This document shows positions 47,193 to 59,621 of a DNA stretch of 64,000 nt, one piece after another. How positions within the stretch are numbered: the stretch's first letter is position 1; every line of letters begins with the position of its first letter. The notes below the pieces were generated by a model. That model was not told where the DNA came from. It searched no databases and worked only from the letters and a program-made list of their open reading frames with translations. Position numbers and translations under genes: made by a program. The stretch is taken from assembly GCF_042453785.1 (NCBI RefSeq), contig NC_091675.1:5158501-5222500 (forward strand), given 5' to 3'. The stretch comes from Malus domestica. Lineage: Eukaryota; Streptophyta; Magnoliopsida; Rosales; Rosaceae.

Positions 47193-50100
47193 AAATCTTG
47201 ATGCAGCGAAGATAACTGATACAAACAACACGAAGGGCAAATGAAATAAATTTCATACTTTTGGCTTCCCAACCCAAACTATTTAAATATTTACAACGAT
47301 AAGAAATCGAGCTGTCAGTTTTGTGTTGCATTTCGAAAGGACACAAGATTGCATCAAGATTTTAAGGTTTTTATCACAAATATCCTTCAAATTCACTTAC
47401 TCAATCAAGATGATCTTTAAAATTAAAAATCGTTTAAAGTTCCTGAATATGAATCCTTGAAATCAATATCGTTATTTCGTTAAAATTTTGTTAACATTTT
47501 TATTAATTGCTGATGTGATATACATGTGGTACCCACAAGTCTAATTAAATCAATGCTCTCATGAAGCTTTTTTTTCCTTAATTGTTAATATTTTCAATTT
47601 TATCGATCATCTTGACGGAATGAGATAATTTCATAAATTACTTGTGATAAAAATCAAAGATTTTGTTATTGTTGTGATTTTTCAAATCTCTTTTAATATA
47701 TATTTTTAAATTAAATTAGGTGGTGGAGAGGACAATTTTGTGCATGATTCTATGACCGTTGTGTGCATGAATTGCTGACAGACTACCTGTTTTTGGATGA
47801 GCGCTCCTCTCTATTTTATTTACCTAATGTCTTATTGCTCATTTTATGCTCCAACGTACTCCTTTTTTTTTTTTTTTTTCCTTTCGTTCGGTGCAAGCTA
47901 AGGTGTGAAGAGTTTTGTTCTCCTGGATCCCATGAACGATGAGAAAGCAAAGCTACAAAAGTTAAATCAACATTTATTCTCCTCCGTTGTTTGATTAAGA
48001 TTGAACAAGATGATAGTTGATCATAATTTCCAAGAAAACAAGACTAATATATGAATCTGATTATTTTTTAAATTAAGTAAAAGAAAAAAGATTAAAAAAG
48101 GGGGGTTGGCGCTCTCGGATTCTTTTTATTTCAGCTCATCTGTATTAATTTTATATGCATATAAATTATTTGGATATTAACTTATTAGGCATTGAAGAGA
48201 CATGGGGGAGTGACTCGATGGCATGTGAAAGAAAGGCAAAACAATACAAGAGCCTTGCATTTTTCTGTCAATGTGTCATATATATTAAAACAAATAGGAG
48301 ATGCTGGTCTCTATGTAGAAGATACTGAAACTTGATGCATGTTGGGTGCCAAGGCGGTTTTTCTTTGGTGCTACATTAGGTGGGAATAGGTGGAGTGTTT
48401 GTGCTTGGAGTAGTAGTGTTAGTGTTCGGAGTGGTACTGTATTAGGTTCAAAAGTTTGTGATAGGAACGATATTGTGTGTGCTTAGAGTGGTAGTGTTGT
48501 ATTTGAAGTATAATGTACTAGTTTAATTAGGGATCAAAGTTACTAATTTGAGAGAGCAATGTAGACCTAACATATGTCGTGCTTCATTGTGTTCGTGTCA
48601 TGACTCATGTGAAATTGCGCTCAACCCAAATTGATATGTTAGCTTATCATGCCTAAATATACGAACCTAAACTCATTCACAAGTTTTACGTGTCATGTCG
48701 TGTTTCACCTGTTTACTTTCTCTCTTTGTTTTGTCAATCAAATACCAAAATACAAAACCTTATTGATTAACACCAAGTATAGCAAATGTCCAACCATTTT
48801 CCAATAAAACATACCTAAAATGAAGCAAGTTAAAATGATTTTTCAAAAAAAAAAAAAAAAACATATTGGTTAAGGTTTCGTGAATGAACATCAACCTAAA
48901 CGGTTGTATCGACTTGTTATGGATCCAATCTAATAAGGCTTGACTCAATCACATATTTTTGTGGGTATATCGTTTATCATATCATATATTATTTATCCAT
49001 GTGTAGAACAATGTACTAGTCAAACTCAGTGAAAGTGCGCACATTGAAGAAAAACTAGGTGCGAATATGGTGATATATACTTGTCTACATGTCAATAGTG
49101 AGTTACACTGTATATTCTAAATTTGGTAGCATATACTTGTGTACAGGTCAATAATTAGCTTTTTATCATTGACTATGTAAGGTTTAATTCGTATAAAAAA
49201 TTCCATATATAATAAAATATTTTGCGTTGATTGGTATTGGTTAAAGGAAAAGTAAAACTTTATGCAGGTAATTTTGAGCTTTAGCCCAGAGCACACAAGT
49301 AAAGGCATCCGTGAGCGAACTCTTTTTCTTTTATTTTCTTTCTCGTTATCAACTCTTAATTTTTTATGATCGTATATATTCTTTGTAAGGTAATCTTCCC
49401 AGGTTTTCAATCTTATCTACGACGTTCTTGTGTAAGCTTTTCGCTATAACACAACTCATGGAGGAGGGATGATGGATCTAACCGAACATAAAACCTCAGG
49501 TGTCAAGAATTAATGCTTTAATCACATAGACTACGTTCCTTCAAACTGAATATTCTAAACAAAAAGCCAAAAAAAGGTCTGCATGCGTGACGAACCCATT
49601 ACTGAAACTTAATTTACACATAAGTGTGTTGTGAAACTCAACGCATAATTGAATTCAATTAAGGTTAAGATTATAAAATGTAGATTATCATTTTTCAATG
49701 TTTCTTTTTAAGATTAAACCTTCTTATTTTCAGTGGTTTAATACATGAATATTTCTTGCAAGCAGTAGTTTTTCTGGAGGGCAAACCACAATCTCATTAT
49801 ATTATCGATTACTATTATATGCACCAATACACACACACACACACAGATTTTTCTTGGAATTACACATTCTCAGTAGAATTTAATATCCCACCAGCACCAG
49901 CACCAGCAGGAGGACAACTCAATTCCTCTTTTGTACGAAAAGTTGGTCTCTCACTCTCTTCTCTCTGCACTCCACTCAACCATTATGTTCACACCAGCAA
50001 ACAAGTACAGAAGAGAGAGAAGACGTAGAGAGAGAGAGAGAGAGAGAGAGACTGAGAGAGTATGTGCTCATCAGTCTATGCCTTCAAGTTTATCAGAGTT

Positions 50101-52279
50101 TTTACCGCTATGCCATGCAAACAAAAGGAGAAGAATGGAAGAAAAGGGGACACGTGGAGGGCTTCTAGATCTTTTTCTTTGATTTGGGTCTTGAGATGGG
50201 ATCAGGATCCTCTCATGAGATAAGGGTAAGAATCCTCCTAAGTAAATTTATCAGACCATTAAAATTTTATCCAACAACCAAGCTAGCTTTATTTTCCCTT
50301 TCATCTTTTCTTCTTAGTCTTATTGCTCCTATTTGTAGGTACATTCTTCGAGAAATGAAGCTAGAGAGGGAAAGAAGGTACTGGGTGGCAAAAAGTGTTG
50401 GTGCTATTGCAGATTGCAGTGTGGGACTCCGCATCAAATGATTTTGATGGATTTGTTGGTAGATTTTGTGGTGGTTGTGGTGGTTTAGAGCAACGAGCAA
50501 CTTTTGCACTACAGTTACATGGATATGTAAAAAAAAATTAACACACGACATTATACATGAAGTGACATAGAATGTCACTGTAAATTTGTAATGTACTTGT
50601 CCCATAAAAGTTATTGTTATGTTGTTGAGTTTTTTTCCTAATACACCAAAGACGAAATTATACATCATCCACGTAGTGTGTTTCATAAGTTAAAATTAAA
50701 TTTATGTTGTGAAAAACTCTTAGAAATACCGTCGTTGTTAAACTCGTTACCAATCCCGATCTTAAAGCAAACTTTACAGCAAACACAACACTGAATTTTA
50801 ACCTAACTCATTATCCCATTCTCCCTTGCCACCTTGGACTAACTCAAGAGATATCCAATATTGCTGTTGTGCATATTATGTACTCATCATTTTCAAGGGC
50901 CGAAATGTCCAAATAAATCGGGTTTGAAAGATCAACTCACCTATGCAAGTGATGAACGCAGAAGAATTTCAATGCAAAATTCGACGTGTACTAAGATTGG
51001 TAACGGACTTAACCAGGAGATGAGTGTTCATAAAACTACATGGACATGGACGATTCGTGCAAATTAGGGTAATACGAAAAATGCCCTCCCCCCAAAATCA
51101 ACCAGAACTGAACAAAGGTTGGCACTGTTTTACCATTAGAAAGCCTTCAAAGCAATCTCCTTTTTTTTTTTACCTTTTACTTTTATACGATCATAGGCAA
51201 TTTCTTTTTCCCCTCAGATTTGTAAAACAATAGCATATCTCCTCTTTCATCCTTGTAGTCAAAGTCAGATATGCCCACTCTCTGAAAACTCAGAAAGTGG
51301 TTCGTATTGCTTGCATACATTTCAATCACAGCAACGGAAAGCAAAGCCCTTTATTGGAACTCATCAAACCATCCTCCTAGCTGATTAGACCCTTGCATCG
51401 ATCACAACCCTTGAATGCCATGCTTCATCATCCACAACTACTTGCCTATATCGGAACGTTACTGTAACGGTGTCTCAAATAAATAACGCACTGCACTGTC
51501 ACACTTTAAAGTTCAAACACATAAGAACGAATGTTCTACATGCACCATTACTTTAAGACGGTTAGATTTGCACGACTAGATTTGGAGGGTCTTAGTCTAG
51601 TCATTCAAACACCGATAATATGTTATTAACTTGATATGTTCATCACTACAGTGACGTCCCGAGGATATATGAGGTAAGTCTCTCCGATTGAAGATCGGAA
51701 AGATCTTTTAAGCCCCATGTCTAGCAAGCAAGAGAAAACTCATCATGGTATATGGGGTGTGAGGGGGTCAGGGCCCGCATGGATCTTCCCGTCCAGCTGT
51801 GGGGCACTCTCCAACTGTTGGGGGCCCACGAAGAACAGTTGAAAAAGAACCTAATGATCATGTTCGTCCCATAATCATGGCACCACCCTACAGAAGTTGG
51901 TCATATTGATTGTAACAACTAGTCTCTAGAGGGGCTGTGAACCGTGTTAACCATGCATGCATGATAATGGAGGACGGTTGACCTATATGATTAACCTTTT
52001 CTCTTATTAACCTTTTTCTTAATCCCCAAAACACCATAGTTAATACTTGCCCATTATATATACTTAATAACACTAGCTTTCCCAGTATTTGATTACCTAG
52101 TGGTTTCTATAGTCAGTCCTCCTAGCCCTTCAACCCACTATTGACTAGCCTATACTTCAAGTCGATCATGCGAGTGTGAGCTGATAGTGACTGTTCATGC
52201 ATTTTGAATTCCACAAGCATCAACGACTGAGCAACTAATTCTAGCACTGGTTTATTGTCTAAAAACAAGGGTCACCGTC
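47193..52279. other. Intergenic region, no supported gene
   Basis: About 5 kb. Contains a 16-base T-run (about 47863), an A-run (about 48847), a (CA)n tract (about 49829-49845) and a (GA)n tract (about 50027-50050). The part 49750-50180 has features of a 5' leader (CA and GA repeats, then ATG at 50080 with a 34-codon frame starting MPSSLSEFLPLCHANKRR), but no downstream exon or family was found. 51740-51840 is a GC-rich patch of unknown nature. No gene is called. Confidence 0.35.
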
Positions 52280-52520
52280 AATCGATAGAAGTGCTATATG
52301 AGTTTGTCCATCGTCAATCATTTTAGTCATTCCATGAAAAATATTTGTTAAATAAGGACCAAAGTGACAAAAATACTCTTAATTTAATAAACAATATGCC
52401 AAAAATGATTTGACAAAAATTGAGGGTGTTTTTGTAATTTTATTCTTATTTAACAAAGATTTTTCCACGAAAGACCAAAATAATTGACGGTGGACAAACT
52501 TAGACACTAGTTCTATCGAC
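52280..52520. mobile_element. MITE with about 75-bp inverted repeats
   Basis: The left arm (TCGATAGAAGTGCTATATGA ... TTGTTAAATAAG) is matched in reverse by the right arm (CTTATTTAACAAAG ... ACTAGTTCTATCGA), with shared inner words GTTTGTCCAYCGTCAA. The core is about 90 bp and non-coding. Outer ends may extend slightly beyond these limits; the target duplication was not resolved. Confidence 0.65.
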
Positions 52521-52693
52521 TTTAAATCATAAAGATCAAAATGAGAAGTTATATCAATCTTAGAGACCATTTTGAATAAAAAGCCAAAGAAGGCAATTAG
52601 GAAGTGTTGTTTAGAAACCTAAAGATTTATTGGCGGGCATTGACTCCTTGGTTTTTGAATAGTAGAGGAAATAAAGGGCGGGTAAAATTTGAG

Positions 52694-52718
52694 TGCGTTA
52701 TATATATATATATATATA
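52694..52718. repeat. (AT)n microsatellite
   Basis: Run of about 10 TA units in intergenic DNA. Confidence 0.8.
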
Positions 52719-53230
52719 TCACATCAAAAGAGGGGGAAACTGGAAACAGCTGGTTTTACCATCTTTGTGTTGTTCAAAAATTAATGCAAAGTAAAAGCTT
52801 ATGGCCTCATGGGCGGGGAAACATAAAAGTTGAGAATATTCTTAACGCTTTACACCACAAACCAGTAAACATTACCAGCAGAAATATGATGTCTCTCTTC
52901 AACATTAACCACATTCCTCCTGGCATTTCACAGTTTTGACTTGTAAAAACCCAAGTATAAGACTAGACGCAAAAATTCTTGGGTGCTCTTTGGTGTTTTC
53001 ACCGTTAGATTTTGATTTTGATTGTTTTTAAACTAATATCTGAACGGTTAAAATACTCGGAATACCTGGTACTCTAGCATACTCAACAAAGTCCCATATA
53101 CAACGTGCCCATCTGTTAGAGCTTGACTCTTTTGACTTACAGTACCAGTATCTCAACTACTCAAGTTCTACTAGTCAGTAAAAGGTACTGGACCACGTGG
53201 GTAAATAACTTCAAATTATCAGACTTCTAA

Positions 53231-53396
53231 AAAGGTCGTACCCAGTGCACAAGGCTCCCGCTTTACGCAGGGTCTGGGAGAGGTGAATGTCGGCTAGCCT
53301 TACCCCCATTTATGGAGAAGCTGCTCCCAAGTCTCGAACCCGAGACCTACCGCTCATAGGCGAAGGCACTTGCCATCGCACCAAGTGCGACCTCTT
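53231..53396 (-). mobile_element. Full-length Au-type SINE, minus orientation
   Basis: Read on the minus strand it begins GGTCGCACTTGGTGCGATGG (box A region), continues to box B GGTTCGAGACTT, then GGGAGCAGCTTCTCC, and ends TGGGTACGACC followed by a short T-run. This is the pattern of the Au SINE family of flowering plants, derived from a tRNA. An 18-bp target duplication AAATTATCAGACTTCTAA lies at 53213-53230 and 53397-53414. It is not a functional tRNA gene. Confidence 0.85.
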
Positions 53397-53414
53397 AAAT
53401 TATCAGACTTCTAA

Positions 53415-54255
53415 GCTGTCAGAAAATTGAAAAATTTCAGTTCTTCACTTATGATACTACCTAAATTGATCTAGACCAAGTCCTATTGGATGGTCCGACC
53501 ATCTAATGCCGGCCCATTAATCACGAGAAAACTAGGCTAGGGATGCTCGACTACATCACCCGCAGGAAACCTCTCGTGGACCTTCTGTATTTTGTCTCAC
53601 CTACCTGACCCACCATATAAGAAGGCTGCCCAAGTCAGCCCAACTTACCCAAGTTTTTCTCTTGTTAATCGCAAGCCATAGATAGACACAAACTCCTATC
53701 TCCAACATCTGTCACAATGCAAGGCTATTATCTCCACTGAGGGTCAGCCAAAAGCTACAAGATCCATGATCATCGAACGTCTTTAGGACTCACATATTTT
53801 CCTCCATATAAATTCTATAATTAAGCTATTACGATCGACAAAGTTTCAAACTGACGAGAGAGCGCCAGGTTATCTAATGGGCTTTGACTTGTAGGTGATT
53901 CAACAATCCTATTAAAACAGGTCCTAGGATAGGAAAGACAAAAGAAACAACAAAAGTCATATCAAGTTAACAAAAACATGTTCAAAGCCAAGGAAAGGAG
54001 ATGCAAGTCAACAAAGTGAAGTTCACTTCAATCATTTTCTTCGTTGTCATTCTTAAAGATACATATGAGTTTCAGTCAAGGATTATCTACCACATTGACA
54101 CTTTGTAGATCTAGGTTATATGTAGGTCACTGAAGGTCTGAAAACAAAAGACATTCCCCTTCCAAGGTATAATTCGAATATCATTTCATGCGCATCTGTA
54201 ATTATCAAAGCAAAATTAAACCCCAATACAAGCGTTAAGGAGGAGTAATGCACAT
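53415..54255. other. Downstream flank of the DCL-like gene
   Basis: No gene recognised. The part next to 54256 should hold the 3' UTR of the leftward DCL-like gene. Confidence 0.4.
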
Positions 54256-56878
54256 TTAGCCACTACCACGTTTAAAATGTTCCCGAATGAATCTATCTGC
54301 ATGGGATGGGTACTTATCTCGGATATATGCTCGAAGACACTTCTGGTAGGAGAAGTCTATCCATACACCATCAGTTCTTATGACAAATAGGCACCTTGAG
54401 TGTTTAAATTGGGGATGCCGATCAACCTTCAGCGTTACAAAGAAAGTGGTTAATGTGCATTTTCATTTCAAGTTCTATTCAAATAAAGTTCAGACTGAAA
54501 TAGAGATATTTGTGGAAAGAGACAGAGAGAGATAATTTCACGTCATAAAAATACACAGAAATAATAATAGAAAGAGCATTATCTACTGTTATATATCACA
54601 CTCGTTACTTGTTTCTGTACCAATATCCTAAGGAAAAAGTGGACAAAGAAACAGTTGAAAACTATCAGACCAACATATTAATAGATTAGTTTCAGCTTCT
54701 GTTATCATTTTATTGTAATGAAAAGGAATGAAATAAATAATCTGTAGAAAATCACCTAGGTGTAAAATAAGCCCCAATATTCAAGGATAAGTTATATAGA
54801 ATATAGATGCAGATCTAGAGTCCCAACTATCATTTAATTGTATTGAAAAGAAGTGAAATAACAATCTGTAGGAAAACAAAACCTAAAGAAAATAAGCCCC
54901 AATAACAGTCAAGGATAAGTTATGAAGATGGCAAGATGCAGATATAAAGTCCCGAATTGTTGCTCAATTGCTTAGGACATGCAGCTGAAAAATGTTAAAG
55001 TGGTAACAAAAACGCGTGTAGCCCATTAAGCTAGAGCACCTGTGAATATTATCCCATCGAACTTCATCTCACACAGGCTGGACAAAATTAAACTTCAGCC
55101 AAGATAAATGCTTTTCTATTCACATAATCATTAAGAGATGCCATAAACTTCTTAGTTGTGTCTATTTGTGCAGCTATATTCAATCGTTCTTTTACTATTC
55201 AAATGTAATAGAGTTAATATCTTGCATTCATCCAAGAGTTCAGCACTAACATATTAAAATAGAGGTGTCCTTGTGTTTGATAAGATATTAGTGTTTTAGT
55301 TGGAGTTAAGGGTACCCTGACAATGTTGAGTTCACTGGACAATTTCTATAAGGGTGCTTTTATATGCACTGACATTTATACTCTTTATCACGAACTCCCT
55401 AAGGCACTTAACTCTCTCATTTTACCCATCAATATTTCAATTTCTTTGTTCTTTTAGACTTAAAAAGATTAAAATTAGATATCTGTAAGGCCATAAGGGC
55501 AAGAGTCAAGGTCCTCAGGGAAGCGGGGGGGGGGAGGCGGAAGTGGATGGGGAAGGGAGGAGGAAGTGGATGGGGAAGGGAGAAGGGATGGGGGAGGAGG
55601 GGAAGAGGTAACAGGGAGAGAAGGGGAGAAAGCATAGTAAGACAAAGAATTGAATCAATAAGGGTAATATGAGTAGTATCATCATGTTTTTAAGCTGTGA
55701 TGAGTAAGGGGATTGGTGCAAATAAGATGAACATCAACTTGCTAGCTGTTCTAACCTATCCCCCACATGAGTCACTGACCTTTTTCTCCCTAATTAAAGC
55801 TCTAAAGTCCACATTCCTCCCACATTTAAGCCTCCTTATACTTCAGAACAACCATGATTTTTAAATTACCCGCTACATCCGCTTCAAACACGTTCAAGTA
55901 TAGTCCACACCACTCAATATGTTCACCACAAATTTGGTTCACAAACCCTAAACCCCTCCTTCTACGATTTCAACCTTTGAAAATCCATTTTTCCACTAAC
56001 CCAAACCACCTCATGAAAGCATGAACATTCTTGTTTCTCTATACGACAAACTATCATACTTCAAAGCATGCACACCAATGGTGATTTGTGACACAAAACA
56101 GTGTCTTCCAAACCATCCTTCACACTACAACAAACAAATTCGTACAGACTACAAAAATTCGGTGACACCAATTTCCTGTTAAATTTTTCGGTCGACACAA
56201 AATTTGATTGGTGAATCCTTCACACTACGGCAAACATATTGACAATGGCTAATAAGTTATTTACACTCAATATTTTAGTAACAAAAAATCTCCAACTGTG
56301 AATGGTGGGGTGAAAAAATTACCATGATAGAATCAATTCCGCAGCCAATTTTATCCTTCGATTGTGGATGATGAGCAAGAAGCCTTTCCACCACAACCTT
56401 TTCATCTTCCTCCGTCAGCTGCTCACCATCCATATACCTGCAAACCAGCAAAACCAGTCACATAACGTTCACAAAGCGAAACGACGGAGCTCCATGTCGT
56501 TGCCAAGCTAAGCTAACAGTAACCATACCTATCAGAGTGCAGAATCTCCTTGGCGAGCAAAACGACGGGCTCGATGTCGTTTAAAATCTCCCGTTCCTTA
56601 TCTTTCCACTTGCAGTAGTCAGGGTCGTCCCAGCGCGGGTACTTCGGCGGCTCCTTCACGCTCAGCACTCCTCTCAGCGCGGACCCGTCCGCGGACGACA
56701 ATAGGCTCTCCCGCGGCTCCTCCGCCCTAGTCGACTCGCTCGCCCCGCTACAGCACGCCCTGCCACTCCGGACCGCCAGGCGAAGGCCCAGGCGCTGATG
56801 GTGGACTCGCGCGCAGAGGAACGAAATTGTGCGCAGCAGCACCGGACTCAGAGTCGCCATTCGCGTCGTCGTCGTCAT
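54256..56878 (-). CDS. DCL: DCL-like protein (DUF3223), chloroplast-targeted
   Basis: Three exons on the minus strand: 56878-56529, 56437-56323 and 54426-54256, giving 211 aa. The N-terminus (about 1-60) is rich in Thr, Ser, Arg and Leu and poor in acidic residues, fitting a transit peptide. The conserved domain follows: PPKYPRWDDPDYCKWKDKE and EILHSDR at the end of exon 1; YMDGEQLTEEDEKVVVERLL and KIGCGIDSIM in exon 2; VDRHPQFKHSRCLFVIRTDG, WIDFSYQKCLRAYI and KYPSHADRFI in exon 3. Proteins of this type include tomato DCL (defective chloroplasts and leaves), needed for plastid rRNA processing and chloroplast development; the closest match is the Arabidopsis DCL-homolog group. The splice phases (2, then 0) agree. 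The second intron is 1896 bp and holds repeats, so exon 3 is easy to miss. It lies back-to-back with the F-box gene, 1.1 kb apart. Confidence 0.9.
54702..54956. repeat. Imperfect tandem duplication (two units of about 126 bp) in DCL intron 2
   Basis: Unit 1 (about 54702-54827) and unit 2 (about 54828-54956) share in order TATCATTT, TTGTA, GAAATAA, AATCTGTAG, AATAAGCCCCAAT, AAGGATAAGTTAT, GATGCAGAT and AAAGTCCC or GAGTCCC. Small indels separate the units. Confidence 0.8.
55518..55626 (+). repeat. G-rich polypurine minisatellite in DCL intron 2
   Basis: About 110 bp of almost pure G and A on the + strand, including a run of 10 G at about 55525 and two copies of GGAAGTGGATGGGGAAGGGA. Several G-runs of three or more could form G-quadruplexes. 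In the DCL transcript the same stretch is C/T-rich. Confidence 0.8.
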
Positions 56879-58019
56879 CTCATTGTTTGAGTGGCGGCAG
56901 TGTGTCGTGGATCATGGTAGTGACTGTACTAGACTAGTCTCAGTCGGTGATGATGATGACTCGGTGAGTCGTGACTGATGCGGTGGACTCAGTTTGGAAA
57001 TCTGATATTTGTTTTCGGTTTTTTGGAAAATAAAAGAAAATTACAGGCCCATTATAAGGCCCAGTTGATGGAGATCAGTAGTGTGGGCAATGGATGAATT
57101 ATCTGATGGGTTCATGTCCATCACGTGTATTGCTTTTTTTTAATGTTTTCTGTGTCTGTGCGTCCAACGAACTAAAAATACGTGACCCATGCTGCTTGAT
57201 TTGGGTATTATTCAAATTTGAATTTTGAAGAAAACCGTGAAGAAGCTCTTTATAAATCTCACACCGGTGCTTAAGGAATTTTTTATGAAATTATAAAGTG
57301 TTGAATTTAGAGCGGTTCAGACAAATTGAGAGATAAAAGAGATTGTGTTAAGCCTTAAAATATTATTGGTCAATTGTAATTACTCTAAAGCCTGAGCCCG
57401 TCGACCTATAAAAATCAAAATAAAAGTGGGAATATAACCATGAAAGAATAACCAATTATACAAACAAACTATTAAAAAACACATATTTAAAGATGGAGGA
57501 AGAGCCATCGCAAACTAAATTTCAGATCCTATTTTTCTCTTTCAGTTAGACAAAAATATAAATCATGTATTTACCACGTTATCACCCAATGATCATGTTT
57601 ATGAGTTTATAATTACATTGTCGCTGCTATTTTTGATTTACCACCCGCAGACGGCAACACACCTGAATTGTCGCTCTCCCTCCTCCACTCTCTAACTTTA
57701 AATTTAGTTTCGGTTCTGCAAGTAGACTAATCTTTAATCAACCGATAAACAGGTTTAAACTTTAAATTAAAATCAGGATCAGGGGCCCCACAAGCCAACG
57801 AGCAAAATAAAACGATCTGGTGGAGAATACCATTGTGCCATCAGCCAAACGCTGAGAAGAAGTTTCCAAAAAAAAAAAGCCTAATGCAATCGGATTTCAA
57901 GTCCGCCCCGATAACATTTCCACAGAGAGGTTGTTGCCAGTGCTCCTCTACGACGCTATCTACGGTTAACCGTGCTGACGTGGTAGAGCTCAGCCATTGA
58001 TTTCCGGGTTGTTCAGTGG
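56879..58019. promoter_or_regulatory. Shared upstream region between divergent DCL-like and F-box genes
   Basis: 1.1 kb separates the two start codons, which point away from each other, so both promoters must lie here. The DCL-proximal 100 bp are GC-rich with repeated GAGTCG and GTGACTG words. The F-box-proximal side (57840-58019) becomes GC-rich. No specific elements can be named with confidence. Confidence 0.45.
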
Positions 58020-59621
58020 ATGGGCCAGTCATCCTCGGCGGCCGCAAATTCAAGCCGCCGTGACAGCAACAACCACAGCCATCGATCCAAGTCCAAAGCA
58101 ACGGCCGCGATCTCCCCGATGCTGCAGCCCGACGAGGAACGTTCTGAGATCGTCGACGTGGCGTCCGATTTCATCTCCGATCTTCCCGACGAGTGCTTGG
58201 CCTGCATATTCCACTCCCTCGGGTCCGGCGACCGGAAACGTTGCTCTCTGGTTTGCCGACGGTGGCTAAGGATCGAGGGACAGAACCGTCACCGTCTCTC
58301 CCTCAACGCCCAATCGGATCTCCTCCCCATCATCCCTTCCCTCTTCTCCCGCTTCGACGCCGTCACCAAGCTCGCCCTCAAATGCGACCGCAGATCCGTC
58401 AGCGTCGGCGACGAGGCGCTCGTCCTCATTTCTATGCGATGCCGTAACCTCACGCGCCTGAAGATCCGCGCGTGCCGCGAGTTGACCGATGCTGGGATGA
58501 CGTCGCTCGCCAAAAACTGCAAAAGGTTGAAGAAGCTGTCGTGCGGGTCGTGCACGTTCGGAGCCAAAGGAATGAACGCAGTACTAGACAATTGCTCGGC
58601 GCTCGAAGAGTTATCTGTGAAGCGGCTCCGTGGCATCACCGACGGAGCGGCCTCGGAGCCGATCGGGCCTGGAGTGGCTGCCGCGTCGCTCAAAACGATT
58701 TGCCTGAAAGAACTCTACAATGGACAGTGCTTCGCGCCTTTGATAATGGGCGCGAAGAAACTGAGGACTCTGAAGCTCTTCAGGTGCACCGGCGATTGGG
58801 ACAAACTTCTGCAAGTGATAGCCGAGCAAGTGACCTCCATGGTTGAGATCCACCTGGAAAAGCTTCAGGTCAGCGATGTAGGACTGGCCGCCATCTCCAA
58901 TTGCTTGGATCTGGAGATTCTGCACCTGGTCAAGAGCCCCGAGTGGACCAATGTAGGATTGGTCTCCGTCGCCGAACGCTGCAAGCTGCTAAGGAAGCTT
59001 CACATCGACGGATGGAAGGCTAATCGAGTAGGCGACGAGGGTTTAGTCTCGGTGGCAAAGAACTGCTCTAACCTTCAGGAATTGGTGCTAATCGGTGTGA
59101 ATCCGACCAAAGTGAGCTTGGAGGCATTGGCTTCCAATTGCCCCAATCTCGAAAGGTTGGCATTGTGCGAAAGCGTCACCGTGGGCGATGTGGAGATTTC
59201 GTCCATTGCGGTGAAGTGCGTGGCGTTGAAGAAGCTCTGCATAAAGAACTGCCCAGTCTCGGACATCGGCCTCGAAGCATTGGCCAGTGGTTGCCCTAAC
59301 ATGGTGAAAGTGAAGCTCAAGAAATGCAGAGGAGTAACAGCACAAGGAGCTGATTGGTTGAGGGCAAGTCGGCCTTTGCTGGCTGTGAATTTAGATACAG
59401 GTGAAACAATCCAAGAGGCCGCCATCGATAACTCCGATGTGGCCCACAATAACTCCGTCGAGTTCCCGCCGATGGCCATCCAACCGGCGTTTCCGGCCAT
59501 TGCCTCAAGCAGTGCAGGGCGGTCGACGTCGTTTAAGTCGAGGTTAGGACTTTGGACAGGGAGGAGGGGTTTTGTGGCTTGCACTCTGAGAAGGTGGTCG
59601 TCAAGTCGGAATAATACCTAG
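58020..59621 (+). CDS. VFB: F-box/LRR protein of the VFB (VIER F-BOX) group
   Basis: Single exon, 533 aa, start at 58020 (MGQSSSAAANSS). The product is the substrate-binding subunit of an SCF ubiquitin ligase. An F-box at about 52-90 (ISDLPDECLACIFHSLG, RKRCSLVCRRWL) binds SKP1. About 12 leucine-rich repeats follow (about 110-440), with the regular pattern of CRNLTRLKIRACRELTD, CSALEELSVKRLRGITD, KLLRKLHIDGWKAN, CSNLQELVLIGVNPT and CPNLERLALCES. Then comes a less conserved Ser-rich tail. The match runs end to end with the Arabidopsis VFB1-4 proteins, linked to auxin-related growth and lateral root formation. The start MGQSSS fits the N-myristoylation pattern (Gly at 2, Ser at 6). Coding DNA is GC-rich compared with its surroundings, as usual for an exon. 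No introns, no defects. Confidence 0.94.
   Translation: MGQSSSAAANSSRRDSNNHSHRSKSKATAAISPMLQPDEERSEIVDVASDFISDLPDECLACIFHSLGSGDRKRCSLVCRRWLRIEGQNRHRLSLNAQSDLLPIIPSLFSRFDAVTKLALKCDRRSVSVGDEALVLISMRCRNLTRLKIRACRELTDAGMTSLAKNCKRLKKLSCGSCTFGAKGMNAVLDNCSALEELSVKRLRGITDGAASEPIGPGVAAASLKTICLKELYNGQCFAPLIMGAKKLRTLKLFRCTGDWDKLLQVIAEQVTSMVEIHLEKLQVSDVGLAAISNCLDLEILHLVKSPEWTNVGLVSVAERCKLLRKLHIDGWKANRVGDEGLVSVAKNCSNLQELVLIGVNPTKVSLEALASNCPNLERLALCESVTVGDVEISSIAVKCVALKKLCIKNCPVSDIGLEALASGCPNMVKVKLKKCRGVTAQGADWLRASRPLLAVNLDTGETIQEAAIDNSDVAHNNSVEFPPMAIQPAFPAIASSSAGRSTSFKSRLGLWTGRRGFVACTLRRWSSSRNNT

Noticed and set aside
53231..53396. tRNA-like box A and box B sequence
   Set aside because: Part of a SINE with a target duplication; it has no tRNA cloverleaf ends, so not a tRNA gene.
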